64,000 nt of DNA from Leptasterias polaris (lineage: Eukaryota; Echinodermata; Asteroidea; Forcipulatida; Asteriidae). The stretch is taken from the NCBI GenBank assembly GCA_037783415.1, contig JAZGTN010000003.1, positions 1,572,501 to 1,636,500 on the forward strand. The letters run 5' to 3'. The translations under genes were made by a program, and so were the position numbers. Shown here piece after piece: positions 22,501 through 34,900 of this stretch. A model generated the notes under the pieces. It did not search any database. It worked only from the letters and a program-made list of their open reading frames with translations, and had not been told where the DNA came from. How positions within the stretch are numbered: position 1 is the stretch's first letter; every line of letters starts with the position of its first letter.

Positions 22501-25321
22501 GAATAGCCTGCATGGTTGAACTGCCATATTTATATCCCATAATAATGGTATTTTAAGGACATTTTTCTATGCCTACAAAAAAGTATGACTTACTTTGCCT
22601 CCATCAGCAGTGAGAGTTTCTCCCCAACCCAAAAGCCTGCACAGCAATCCAAACAGTAATTACCTACTCAAGCACAGCATCCACCAGACTGCCTGGCACA
22701 TGGTTATTTTGAACTTACCTCCTCTAAAGGTTGACAAAAGAAGCTTGGACAATACATGTAGCTGGGGTGGATCGATGCACATCTTACTAAGGGGTGTGAT
22801 GGATAGGAGGGGTTAAGCTGTACCAGAATATTTGGGGGGAGGGGGAAGAAAGCAGGCTTTGTAGGGGCATATTTTACTATTAATAATACGGGTAATTATC
22901 GTTTGCAATGCATCAAAAATGTTCCAGAGAAGATGAAGACAACTGGAAATCAAGTAATCAATCAAATAAAAAACATAGTGAACAATGACCCATGTATGAG
23001 AAAAGCTATAAACAGACAACAAAATCAAGAAGCTACAGAATGCTGTCTTGAAAAGGTGAGTCTATAGAGAAACTGTGTGGACACACAGAAATAATTATTG
23101 CGAATGTCTTGAAGAACATCATTCCAAAGAGGAGCTCCAGCATGTGCACATGCAAGATTCCTCCCATGAAGGCTACATTAACGGACCTTCATTTCTCTAT
23201 GGATCCAGCCACCTTTTCCCAACCTCACTAGGGGGTCCTACCCAGTCTTGTGTGTGGGGATGATACACCTTTTGGTGTTAGTGCTCCGGTGTGGTCCGAT
23301 TTTGACTTATTTCTCCAGTATTTGAAGTTAATGAAGCAATCGTAAAGTGAAATTGTTGTGAAAAACTCAGTAGTTTGTCATTTTTTATTAACGGCCCATT
23401 CAAATTCTCAAAACAATGATTATAAATTTACAGCAGAAAGGGATGCTATCACTAGAGACAAAGTACAGGATTGCTAATGTTAAATACTAACATTATTAGA
23501 TTCAATAAGAAACCACACTTGCTATACATTTAAGTACAGATCCTCTAGCAAATATTTTTGACTGAAGTACTTTCAAATAGCATTTGAATACCCTGACAGT
23601 CATTATCGCTTATTTTTGATTGCCGCAATCAAAATAAGTAAGAGAACCCAAATCCATGACAATACATAAAATGGGATAATCTTATTTCATGACATTTTCA
23701 AATGTTGGTTGAAAATTGAGGATGGAACTAAATGAACTTGCTCTTCCAAAGACCAATCGTGTAATATACCTTAACGCTACAGAAGATTTACAATACTCTA
23801 TATTATTGCAATGCCCAATGGTTACGATACACCAAATATAAATACCTCAAAATGCTTTTCTCTCCAGTCAACAAAACCAAGATAGTTCATTTATATTTCC
23901 TAAGTTTCATTTAATAACATTGGTAATTGTCAAAGACCAGTATCCTCACTTGATGTGACCCAACATATACATGAAATAACAAACCTGTCATGAGAAAACA
24001 GTGAAAAACCCCAGAATATGTTTCACTGTTTTCAAACATCAGATTTTATCACCAGTGATAAAGACTAATTGTTTTACTCATTTCCTGAAAACTATAGCAT
24101 TTCAAGCAAAACTATTTCAAGGGAAGTTTTCCACCATGACCATCTTAATACCATGTAAGTTATGTGCAAATCTGTGAACATTTATATTTTCAATCTTACC
24201 AAAGTTGTACACACCCTTTAATAAATGGCCCAAAATACTCCCCATCTCTCCAAAATAGAGGGTTCCTGTGTCATTGGGATGTGTTGCACAATTCAATGTC
24301 CCAAAATGTCTGCAAGACTAATCCATTACTTTGAAATGGGGAAGAAATTGCATCAGTCATTGAGGGTGAGTTGACATTCATTTCAATATGACATTCATTA
24401 CAATAGAAACCAGCTTATTGACATCCAAGGTGTTCAAAGCCATATTAAAAAATAAGGCCTAAACGATAGATCAATTTGACAAAAACATTTCTTAATCGGG
24501 AATGATATATTTTTGGAATTCGTTGTGCCTAATAGTCCAATCAGCTAAACAGATGTACCATTGGTTGTTACATTCAGGAAAATTCATCCAGTATTAGGTA
24601 TTAATAAAAAATATCATAATTCTCGCGCGCTACGGATGCATTTAAGAACATTTTGACCTACATGTAAGTTTAAAATGGGTAGGTCAACCAAATGTAATGG
24701 TGCCAGTTGGTTTTTTCAATCTTTCTTATCATGAAACACTTGAATGAAAACTAAAAATACCGGTGAAAGAGCTCCCTTTGAAATGTCAGTACAAAAGCTG
24801 AAATGAATGCAGCTATAAAAAGGGTGGTCATCAGTGGTTAAGTTATAGGAACCCAATTTCATTGTATTTTTTGCTGTCAGTTCAATGAGTGATATAATTG
24901 CAGACACTATTCTTAAGGTGTACACTCCCTTCCAATGTTAACAGGGAAATGGTATGGTACAAGAATACTCCAATAGTCACTTTACAAGTATCAATCCCAC
25001 GCACTCCTGCTTGGCCCTGGTCCTTTTCTCGGAAATGACTGAAAATTCAATACATACAAAAACAAGTGTCAGTTACTTATCAAGGTGGTTTATGATAGTG
25101 TTACGAAAATACAATATGTCAGTTATCAAAATGTAAAGCCCTTTTTTTAAAACAACGGCTTCGGCTTGGGCTCCAGATTAGGCTCTGTCTGTGTCTGAAG
25201 CCCAGCAGCTAAAGTGCACGGTTTACAAAAATTGTATTTTGGTCAGTACCCTTATTCTGGTAAGCATATTTCAGTTGTGCTCAGCTAGTTTTTGTTCTTT
25301 ATGAAATTAGGACCCTGGGCA
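19574..25321. other. Tail-to-tail intergenic region, C11orf54 to TCHP
   Basis: This 5.7 kb must hold the 3' UTR of the C11orf54 gene (left) and the 3' end of TCHP (right). No open frame shows similarity or codon-like structure. Visible items: possible poly(A) signals ATTAAA at about 19648 and CAATAAA at about 21167; a tandem AAAGATTAAAGATTAAAGG at about 21239; a perfect 14-bp hairpin CTTATTTTTGATTG / CAATCAAAATAAG-type at 23609-23639; G-rich runs at 21032 and 22837. About 22590-23270 looks like diverged repeat but I cannot name it. A small last coding exon of TCHP may be hidden here. Confidence 0.4.
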
Positions 25322-25990
25322 CTAAGCCTTTGGATAATTTACCTTTGGTTGGAAGCCATGTAGTGACATACGAGACGCCTCCTTTCGTAACATCTCTTCA
25401 TAGTCTCTCTCAGCCTGTTTCTCTGCGTCTAATTCCTGCTGTTGTAGCTTAAGATTAGAGACCTTCTGATGCTGTCGCTCTGTCATCTATCACGAGGAAA
25501 ATAATCTCAATTGAATATCTACTGAGAAATGTATTTTATACCGACGGATTGAAATTTAGTTTTAAGCACCAGTAAAATGTTCATTACAAAATCTTTTTAA
25601 GAGTGCCATTTAAAAAATGTGCAGTGTACAGGTGTAGATAATTGCCAATAAAAGAGCACCTTGGATTTGGCTGTGAGCTGCGTCAAGCATTCTCAATTTG
25701 CTCTGTGGACAGGTGGTTCATCGACCAATCATACAAGGGATCCAATCAAACTCCCGCGTGCCGCACGCGGTTTTTATACAAAATGCATAGTGTGCATTCA
25801 AAAAGACTATCATTACCTGTAAAGTTGGCCGACTTTACATTGTGTGAAGTCATGTTGGGCTGTTTTCAAAACCGCACCTTGGGCTTAGCCTCTGCCAGTC
25901 ATTTAGAAAGCATGTGCTTTCCTTCGTGGGCTTCAAACAGGCTGACGCAGCCCAAGCTGGAGCCCAAGCCCAAGCCGTGGTTCCAAAATC
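25145..25990. repeat. Inverted repeat pair around TCHP exon 9
   Basis: CGGCTTCGGCTTGGGCTCCAG-like sequence at 25158-25178 followed by CTCTGTCTGTGTCTGAAGCCC is matched in reverse complement at about 25930-25980 (GGCTGACGCAGCCC, CTGGAGCCCAAGCCC, AAGCCGTGG). The arms are about 55 bp, diverged, and about 750 bp apart, with TCHP exon 9 (25343-25486) between them. They may be two independent copies of one palindromic MITE rather than one element. Confidence 0.5.
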
Positions 25991-28900
25991 ATCCTATGAA
26001 CTTTCCATACTCGAGGATTGTAATTTATATACATGTATTACTCAATAAGTAAGGATTGTACTCAATAAATTACATAAGGATTATACTTGAGTAACCATGA
26101 GTCACTTTTTAGTCCTAAACAATGACTTGGGAAACCTCAAATGCGCAGTGTCTTTCGGTAAATTTTTGAATAGAGAGTGCAAACTCATGCAATACTTCAT
26201 GATGGCAACTCATAACAATTCAAATAAGTCTCTGGTTAAAGACAAATGGAGTGCAGCATAATGAACTTTTAATGCGGATTATGGATTAGTATTATACATG
26301 CATTGATAATGGTAGACACTCCCAGTCCCATACTGCCCATAATATCAACTAGCCATTCTAACCTGTGCCTCTATCTCCCTCTTTGTTTCCTGTTTCTGCC
26401 TCTCTTCGTCTGCTTTCTCTCGTTGGGTCATCTGCTGGACTACCTCCATCTCTCGGACAAGTTCTTCTCTCTCCAGTAGAGACTCTTCTTGACGTCTCCG
26501 GTTCTCTTCCATACGGGAGTTAATCTGAGTCTGCTGACCCTGTAGAACCTGCAGTGAAGAATAAAATACAATTGTCAGTAATGTGCACAAATAATATAAT
26601 GAACAGATTATCAAAATGAAAAGATAAACATGTAATTGTAAACAAAGAATGAAAAAAGGACAGCCCACCAAGCAAAGACTTTAATGTGTGTGTCATACTC
26701 ATTTACAAGCTACCTGAACCCCATTTGATCTAAATACAATTCACAAGGTCTCGGATTCTTTTGCTCATGATGTACACTCTTCAAAGTGGCGTGTCGTGGC
26801 CGAGTGCTCTACAACATTGGACTTAAAGCATTGGTGTTCTGATCAGCAGAGTGTGGATTCAAGTCCCAATAAAGACACATGTGCCCTTAAGCAAGACACT
26901 TAACCATTATTGCTTGGTCCTTCGGATGGGACGCAAAGCTGTTGGTCCTGTGTGTTGTGTAATGCACATAAAAGAAGCACATTTATTGTTAATGTGGGGG
27001 TTTGCCCTGGTGTTTTCTGGCATAGTTGGCTGCATTTTAAGCCACAACACCTTGCAAAAACCTAACAAGGTGCTACATGAAATGGGTACCATAATCATGA
27101 CTCTGAATAACTCTCCATCAGCTCTATGGGCGCCCATTAGTGGTGGATACCGGCACTTTATAAGTGTTCATCATTATCATTATTATTATCAGGCTGATCA
27201 CCCACCTCATGCATGAGTCTTTCTCTAGCTTGTCTTTCTCTTTCCCACTCTCCTTCTCTCTTCTGCCACTCCCTGGCTGCTTCATCCCTGCAAGAATAAC
27301 AAACAATCAGCTGGGTTAATTTCATAAAGCTGGGTTGAGCACAAAAAGTAGCTAGGCACAATAAAATTAAGCTTACCAGCAAAATGCCATTCCACATGTA
27401 TCATTTGTGCCAGGTATAGACTGTGCAAGTCTTGCGCACATTCAAACTTCCGGGACCATAGTGGTCCCAACCATAGGGAGTTTTACGTGGGCGAGATTTT
27501 GTTTCGTCAATTATTTTAGTTTAACGTAGTTTATGACCTAGAAAATTATACATGTATAAATATGAAAGTAAAACCAATTCAACAATATAACGAAGAAAAC
27601 CCGAGAATTAAACTTGACCTCAGCTTCCGGTTATTGCAAAAAATTAAGAATTTTGTGCTCACCTCCGATCATAAAACTTATGTAAAAGCTTGTTTTGGAT
27701 GTGCGATTATAATCGCCAGATGCTGTATTTGCAAAGCGAACCCTTTTCATTGCAGTCTATGGTGTTGAGGCGTCAGCATCCTCTTTAAACTGCGATACGG
27801 GTCAATTTAAAACCCGTTTGACCTTCACGAATCTGCGTAAGGGGTTTCCAAAAAGTTAACATCAAAAAAGCATCCTTGTCCGAGAGTTTTAATTTGTTTT
27901 TAATAATAATTAACACACTTTGGCGTATTTTTTTTAAAAGCTAAAACTAATTTCATAAAATTGTAATGATTTATTGTTGTTGTTCAGATTTTGTCATGAG
28001 ATATAATTTAAAACAAAGATTTGATTTCAGAAATAAAAATTTTCTTCGTTTGACGTGTTTTCTCGTTCGGATACGCGCGAGACTTGCACAGTCTATTCTG
28101 CTAAATTATGCTTAACAGAAATTTGTTAAGCACTATTGTCTGAAAATTACTTTGTTTTACCCATACACCGATGTGTGTAAAGCACAGGTATATTACTCGG
28201 GTAGAATTTGAACCCATGACCTTTGCCATTCTAGAGCAGATGTCTCATCAGTAGACCATCACGATTGGTCGATAGCTAGAGGCAGTTCAAATCCTATATT
28301 TTAGCAGCGGGTACTGCATACAGGACTCAGGAAAGTACTGAACAGTGCTTATAGATAGTTCCCAGTAGACGCCATCTTTACGGGCAAATCGCATTTTGGC
28401 TTGCAGGCGCGTCAAGCGCTCAAATTATTAACGCAGCCGCGTCATTCACTAACCAATCACGCAATGAGTTTTGTGAAATGTGCGCGTGCTGCACGCCGTT
28501 CTCACGCGTAATGCATGACTGTGTGTTCCAAATTGCCCGTAAAGATGGCCGACTTACGTCATACTGCAACCTATCTATTAACACACATCGGTGTAAAACC
28601 AAATCATATTATTTATCCTCAAATTTAACATCTATTATTTCACTTTTGTCTTCTTAAGCAGCTCTATGAAATTGAGCCCATATATCAGGATGGAAGACTT
28701 TGGAGGCTGAAGATGGTCAGGCATTTCAATCATATCTAGGTAAAAACAATTTGGTGTAGAGTGACAGGAGAAGAGGATATTGGAGATCACCTGGAGTCAA
28801 AAAGGCCTAGGGAGTAATGGTTAAGCCTGCCATTTCAATGTGTCTGTGTAAAATCTCATGAAAGTCACTGCTGGGTGGAATCTCATGAAGGTATGCTGTA

Positions 28901-31900
28901 TAACGAATTTTCAAGACTTACTTGTACAGCATATCAAGCTCTGCTTCCCGGGCCTTCTCTAACTTCAACTGTTCTTCAACCACCTGCTTCATCCACGATG
29001 CATCTGCTTTGGCTTTCTCTCGTCTCGTTGTCTGTATCTGGTGATCTTCTGATGCCTTCTCCACTAAAGCAGCAAGAATTTTACGATCTAGCTCCTGTTA
29101 AAATAAAAACAACAATTAAGATTGTAGGTAATGTACTTCAGCTGTCTGACTAAGGCCGTGTTTCAATAGCTTTGAAAGTGGCCAAGGTCTTGTTGCCAAA
29201 AAGTAGAGGTTTGGGAAAGTCCTTGGACATAGACACAAGAAAATAGACTCAGTCTCTTGGTGTCATACTTGGAGAAGGAGAGTAGCAATCTGGGCTGCTT
29301 AAGCAGTCAGTAATGTACATTTGACATTGTATTTTTGGTGGTAACATTTTCCTGGTAAGCACAACTGTTTTGTGTTGAGTAAATTGTTGTGCTTCAGCAG
29401 CTTTTGAAATTGGGCTTCGGGGCCAATTTTAAAGAGCTGGTTAAAAGTATGCAAATCTTTCAGCTAAATATAAAATACAAATTTGCTTAAGCGTAAGCAT
29501 ATCTCACAGGTTAGCAAGAAAATCAGGCAGCCAGCTTGCATGTTCACCAAGGGTATGCATTGTTACGTCATTCGTTTGATTACAGTAAGTGCCGAAAAGT
29601 TAAAATGCCTCATCCAGAGCTTATGGCTATCAGAGCTATGAAGTGAAAATTGCACAGTCAGCAGAAAAACGGCCGTACACAGTGCTATGATATTGGGCCC
29701 TGGTCCTGTGCCTCAGTCGTTATCAAACATTCCAAGCTCAAGTTTACTCACCAAAGCTTCCTGGACTTCTTTAGCCCTTCGTCTTAGCTGAGCCTTGTAC
29801 TGTCTGGTCAACGCTCGAGCCATCTGGGACTTCTTTCGCTGATCTTCCATGGCTCTTCGCTCCTCGTCAAGCTTGTCCAGTTCCCATTGCTGTCTCAAGA
29901 GGGCGTCCTGCTCTTGTTTTAATCTCTCCGCCTGCCAAGATGAAAACAATGAGAGAAATAATAAGTTGACATAGGTGAGGATGTATGTGATAATGAAAAG
30001 TTTCTGCATCAGAATATCTGCACACATTAAAAAGTAAAATTTAAGACTTTTTAAGACCCTTTCTATGCTACCCTCAATGAACTTAAGACCAAAAATAAGT
30101 GAACAAAGCATTGGAGAAACAGCTATACCCACCCACACTTTGTTACTTTTTTACACGCAGCGTAATTCGATTCTTTACGAGTTGATATGAAAATTCATTG
30201 CACGCTTCATTCATTTTTGTAAGACCTCTAATAACTGAATTAAATACTTGTTTACTACTTAAGGCCTTAAATTGGGATAGTCCAGTTTGAGACTTTTTAA
30301 TACTTTTTAAGGATCCGCAGAAATCCTGTGTATAAAAAGTATGTATGGGCTTATTGAAAGGGGGCACAATATGGAATGTGTTGCCAGTACGTAAAGTGCT
30401 AGTTTGATTCCTGCTAGGGTGCTACATGTGAGTAGAGTTGTGCATTGATTCTCTCCTGTAACAAGAGGGTTTTTCTCTGGGCCCTATGGTTTTCCTCCCT
30501 CTGATTAAATCAATACTTTTAATCTTTTGTTGTGCCTGGTGGACCTGAATGTGTCCCTGTGGCTGGCTGCCAAAGGCCCCTTTACATGCCTGCGGCTCAA
30601 CCACATTGTAGCCGTTTCCTTTGCACTTTAACTTCTCAGCTGTGAGTTAGGATGATAAGCCTCCCAAATTATTATCATTATTATTTTTAATATAATTCTA
30701 TAAGGGGTCAATTGGATTAAGACGTGCTGGGGTGAAATGGAGAATTGAGCAGCTCCTTCTCCACTGAAGTACTCTATTGTATAGCACAGCGTCTCAACAA
30801 TAGCCTCTCCTTATCAAATCCTTCTGTCTGGCTTCTCGTGCTGACCCCGTTTCTACAAAATGACAGAGGGTGAAGGCAAAGCCCTGGCGCAATAACCAGT
30901 CTGCTTCGGGTAGGTGGAACTCATCAGACTTGATTGACATTTCACCTAGGAGAAGGTCAACTCTGATCACAAATCGGGTGGGCAGATCTTGTAAGCCTAG
31001 GTCGGCTGTCTACAAACGTGCAACCTAGTGTTGGAACTACCATTAAGTTGTGAGGGTAACTATATACCACAATGTACAGAATCTCTTTTTAGTCATGTGG
31101 TTTAGGGAAAATATAACCAGTGGTTTAACCTAATGTTTTGAACAGTAATCTGTGTTGATTTCATTAAGAGACTATCATGCTGTATCTATGTATGTTTGGT
31201 TTGCGGTAACACCATGTGTATATCTACTTGCTAGGTAGTTATGTTCTTTTGAGAACTTGTCTTGCTATTTATTCTACTGCCGCGGAGTAGATTTTTTGGA
31301 ATTCAGGAGACTTCTCAGTTCTGAAAAGAACTGTCCTGCTTATTAACTACTACCTGGGCGGAAGGTAGGAAATCTACCGGGACTACTAAAAGGTAGACCT
31401 TAAAGGTACATGAAATGGAATTGACAAGAAACCAGCCTCGCTACCACGGGTGGCACGCCATATCGACACCTCTTGTTACTAACCCCTGGTAGGGATGTAC
31501 CAAAAACAATGCTGATTGGCTATCAAATCTGACTGCTTTGCATGCAAGCTTGTTAGAATTTTGAGCGCTTTTAGGGCACTTGTATGGGCTTAGTACGCAG
31601 GTGTCAAAATACAAGTACTTGGACAAGATCCCACATCAAATGAAACACGTTTTCACACGGTCACCGACTCACCCTAAACTGCATACAGTTAGACATTTTA
31701 ATAAGATCTTAGGAGAATGAGAGGTGACCAGTTGCTCTTTGACCTGTGGCCTCTTCTGTGGGCTACTATACTTGAGTGTGCGCATGGAGAGAATTCGCCA
31801 CAGGCCCAATTAAAATGTGCCATATATTTGCACGTTTAAATTAACCGATTCGAGGGGTTAAGAGCGAACAAGGCATGCTGGGGAAAAATGGCAGAACGAG

Positions 31901-34900
31901 ATGGATTACCCCTGGGAATGAGGTTGACAAGAAATCTACAATTCTAACAACGACAAAGACCTAGGACAAGGGTTTATACCTCTGCTTCTCTCTGTCTCAA
32001 CTCATTCACTTGATCTTTAAGCTGTTCTGCTAATTGCTTCTCCTCCTGCAGCTTAGTCTCTTGAGATTGCCGTTCCTTGTCCAGGGAGGCCAATCTGTCC
32101 TCCTCCATCTGGTTCTCCATGCGTTTCTTTTCCTTGCGAGCTGTTTCCATTTGCTCCCTGTGGGTATCTACTTGCTCTCCCCAGCCATGAATAACATGCT
32201 TCTTGTGCATCTCATTCTCAATCTGTGAATAATAAAACCAAAACACAAGGGGAAAAAAAATAAAAAATTGTGGCTAAATACCCTGGGCAAGCCTGTCGCA
32301 TTGGAACGTTGGGCTCAGTTGACGTGCACGACATAATTTTTGTCACAAGGTTCAAAAGAAAAAGTATTTGAAAACCCAGGCCAATTGCACAGTCTATTTA
32401 AGAATAAAGAGGGCTTTAAAACTTTTCTGTTGTATTAAAAACAGGGTTCAGTGGATCTGCAGCAAAGAGTCATTACGTTCACTAATAAGTTGTTGGTACG
32501 CCTCCTATAAACTGGTACCCCATCTATACACTGGTAGCCACCCTATACACTGGAACCACACTGACTGCCACAAAGTACTGTCCTTTCCAGGCTAGCATTG
32601 TGTGCATGGGTTTCTTCTGTTTCTGCAGCTGGTATTATCAGGAAACCCTGTGGCTTGTGGACTCTCTAAAGTCTCCTGTAGAATTGTGTGGCTAGGGCCA
32701 GTTGGGCAGGAGAGTTGACCAACAGTAATACTTAAACAATTTCCCTTTCTCATATCAGTTTGGGGAAGTAACAAACGCAACGCTAGTTCATACAAATCTT
32801 GATTGTTTGTCTTACCTTTCTTAAGTCAGGGTTGTTCTGTTTCCAGTGATCATACAGCTTTTGGTCAGATATCTAAAGATATTAACGTAAGAAAGTTAGA
32901 GATCTATTTATCCCTACATATCTCTATTTTAGAAAAATACAGAGCTATGTGGGTGACAAATTTGGTTTCAAAAGGCACCTAAGATCAAAACATGCAAATC
33001 ATCTTCACAGTTTTCCAGAATGTGATGTCACAAAACAAAAACCCATTTTTCCTATATTCTTATGCACTCACATCACCACACTGTCATCTTATAGGTTAAA
33101 CTGTGATGGAACAATGAAAACGCACATCTATGTACATGCGGAGCTAAGGATGAGCCAATTAGCAACCTTCTTTTGACCTCTAGCCGAGGGCGCGCTACTC
33201 AAACAACATCATGTGCATAATGTACATTGGTATAGTACATTATTTTGGGCAAAAGATTAATGCGGTAGATTTCTCTAACTTAAGGTGATCTCAGCACTTG
33301 TTTAAGTCCTGCTCATTTCATTTTTATAAAAAAATCATAATCAGTATTAAATGACAAGGGAAACTGAGTGGGTAAATTTAATTCAAATTTCGGTGAACAA
33401 AGAAAAATTGACTAGAACAGGATCTGAACCTGCGACCTCAAGATTAACGTGTTGAACAAGCGAACTCAACATTAACATGCTAAACAAGCTATCAAGTCCC
33501 TTGATGGTGGTCTCCCTATTTCTTAAATTTTTGTTGAGGGGTGCTAGTCAGAAGCATTACAACCTGAAAATGCTGTTTAACCCAAGTTTACGATACAACC
33601 AGGGAAGCAGCAGTACAGGGATCCCCTAAAGGGGATGAGACTTTTTATTTCAAATATCAAGAAATGTTTTTTCGTTCACCTCTCTCCTGGCAGATTCTTT
33701 TCTTGTTTTGAGATCATCAGTCCGATCCCTCATGTCCTTGAGTCGTTCATAGTTTCCGGGTGACAGACCCTTCAGTTCTGCTTCATAGCCATCTCTCTCT
33801 GCATCTAACAGTTGCTTCAATTTATTCCTACGAGCTTGAAGTTTTAATGTCTTTATCTCTCTCTCATCACGCTTCTTGTAAGCATCCATACTGTGTGTTT
33901 TTTCAGGAAAGAAAAAATAACAAATGAGAGTGTATGTATTCCTTCACCTACAGAATGCATAACTGAAATATTTAATTAATAGTCATGACCACAAACCAGG
34001 AAGTCCATGGAAGTCCATTTTCATTTCAGTATTTCAATATGGATTTTTCACTGGAAAGTTTATGGCAATTTTTTTTTTTTTTTTTTTTATGCAAGTTCGC
34101 CCCAAACAAGGCTAAAAGCCACTCTTGGTAAGGGGCTATAAGAGGAAAATTATAAAACATGAAAAGAACTCAGGAGAGCTGGAGGTAGGAATTGATATTC
34201 CTCTTGAAACTGTCTAGATTGTAGGATGGAGGGAAACATGCACCAGGCAAGGAGTTCCAAAGAGATGCAGTACGTGGAATAAAGCTGTTGGAATGGCTCT
34301 TTGTTCTACATCTCAGCAAATTAAGAGTGTACAATGTATGGGTGAGAAGAAGCAGAAAGTCTGGTTTCACGCTCAAACACTCTGACAGGAGGAACTAGGT
34401 CGGACACACTGGTGGCACATTTACCATGAAAATATCTGTAGAAAAGACACAGGCTGGCTACAGACCTACGGTGGGAAAGAGGTTGCAATGCTTAGAAGGG
34501 GCACCAAGTCCAAGACTGGGGTCAACAGAGGCCATGGCTTCTCCGTGATTTGATCCCCGATACTAGACACAAACTTTCACATGTATTGAAATATTAAATG
34601 AACCCCCAGAAAAGATGCTTCCCCCTCCCCCAAATATATATACGACACAAAACAAGATATATATATACTACAAGAGACAAAAATAAATAAAGAAAAGTAA
34701 CTATAACTTACTCTTAACTTTTTAGTCACTAAGCTGTATTGGAAGTTAGATTTGATTAATGTCTGGTACAAAGACTTGCTAAGTCTAAAGTGACTACTTA
34801 AATTTGGCATCCTCAGACTAGAGCCAGTTGCTATGTTGCATGATGGTACTATAAAGAAAGCACACAAAATCCTTCACTACTTGACTACGAAAGAATTGCC

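Noticed and set aside
25642..26052. 136-codon plus-strand frame
   Set aside because: Covers MITE-like and inverted-repeat sequence in a TCHP intron, antisense to the gene, no domain.
26785..26870. tRNA-Leu/Ser gene
   Set aside because: A and B boxes are present but no complete cloverleaf or CCA-side stem can be drawn, and the sequence continues into a SINE body shared with other copies.
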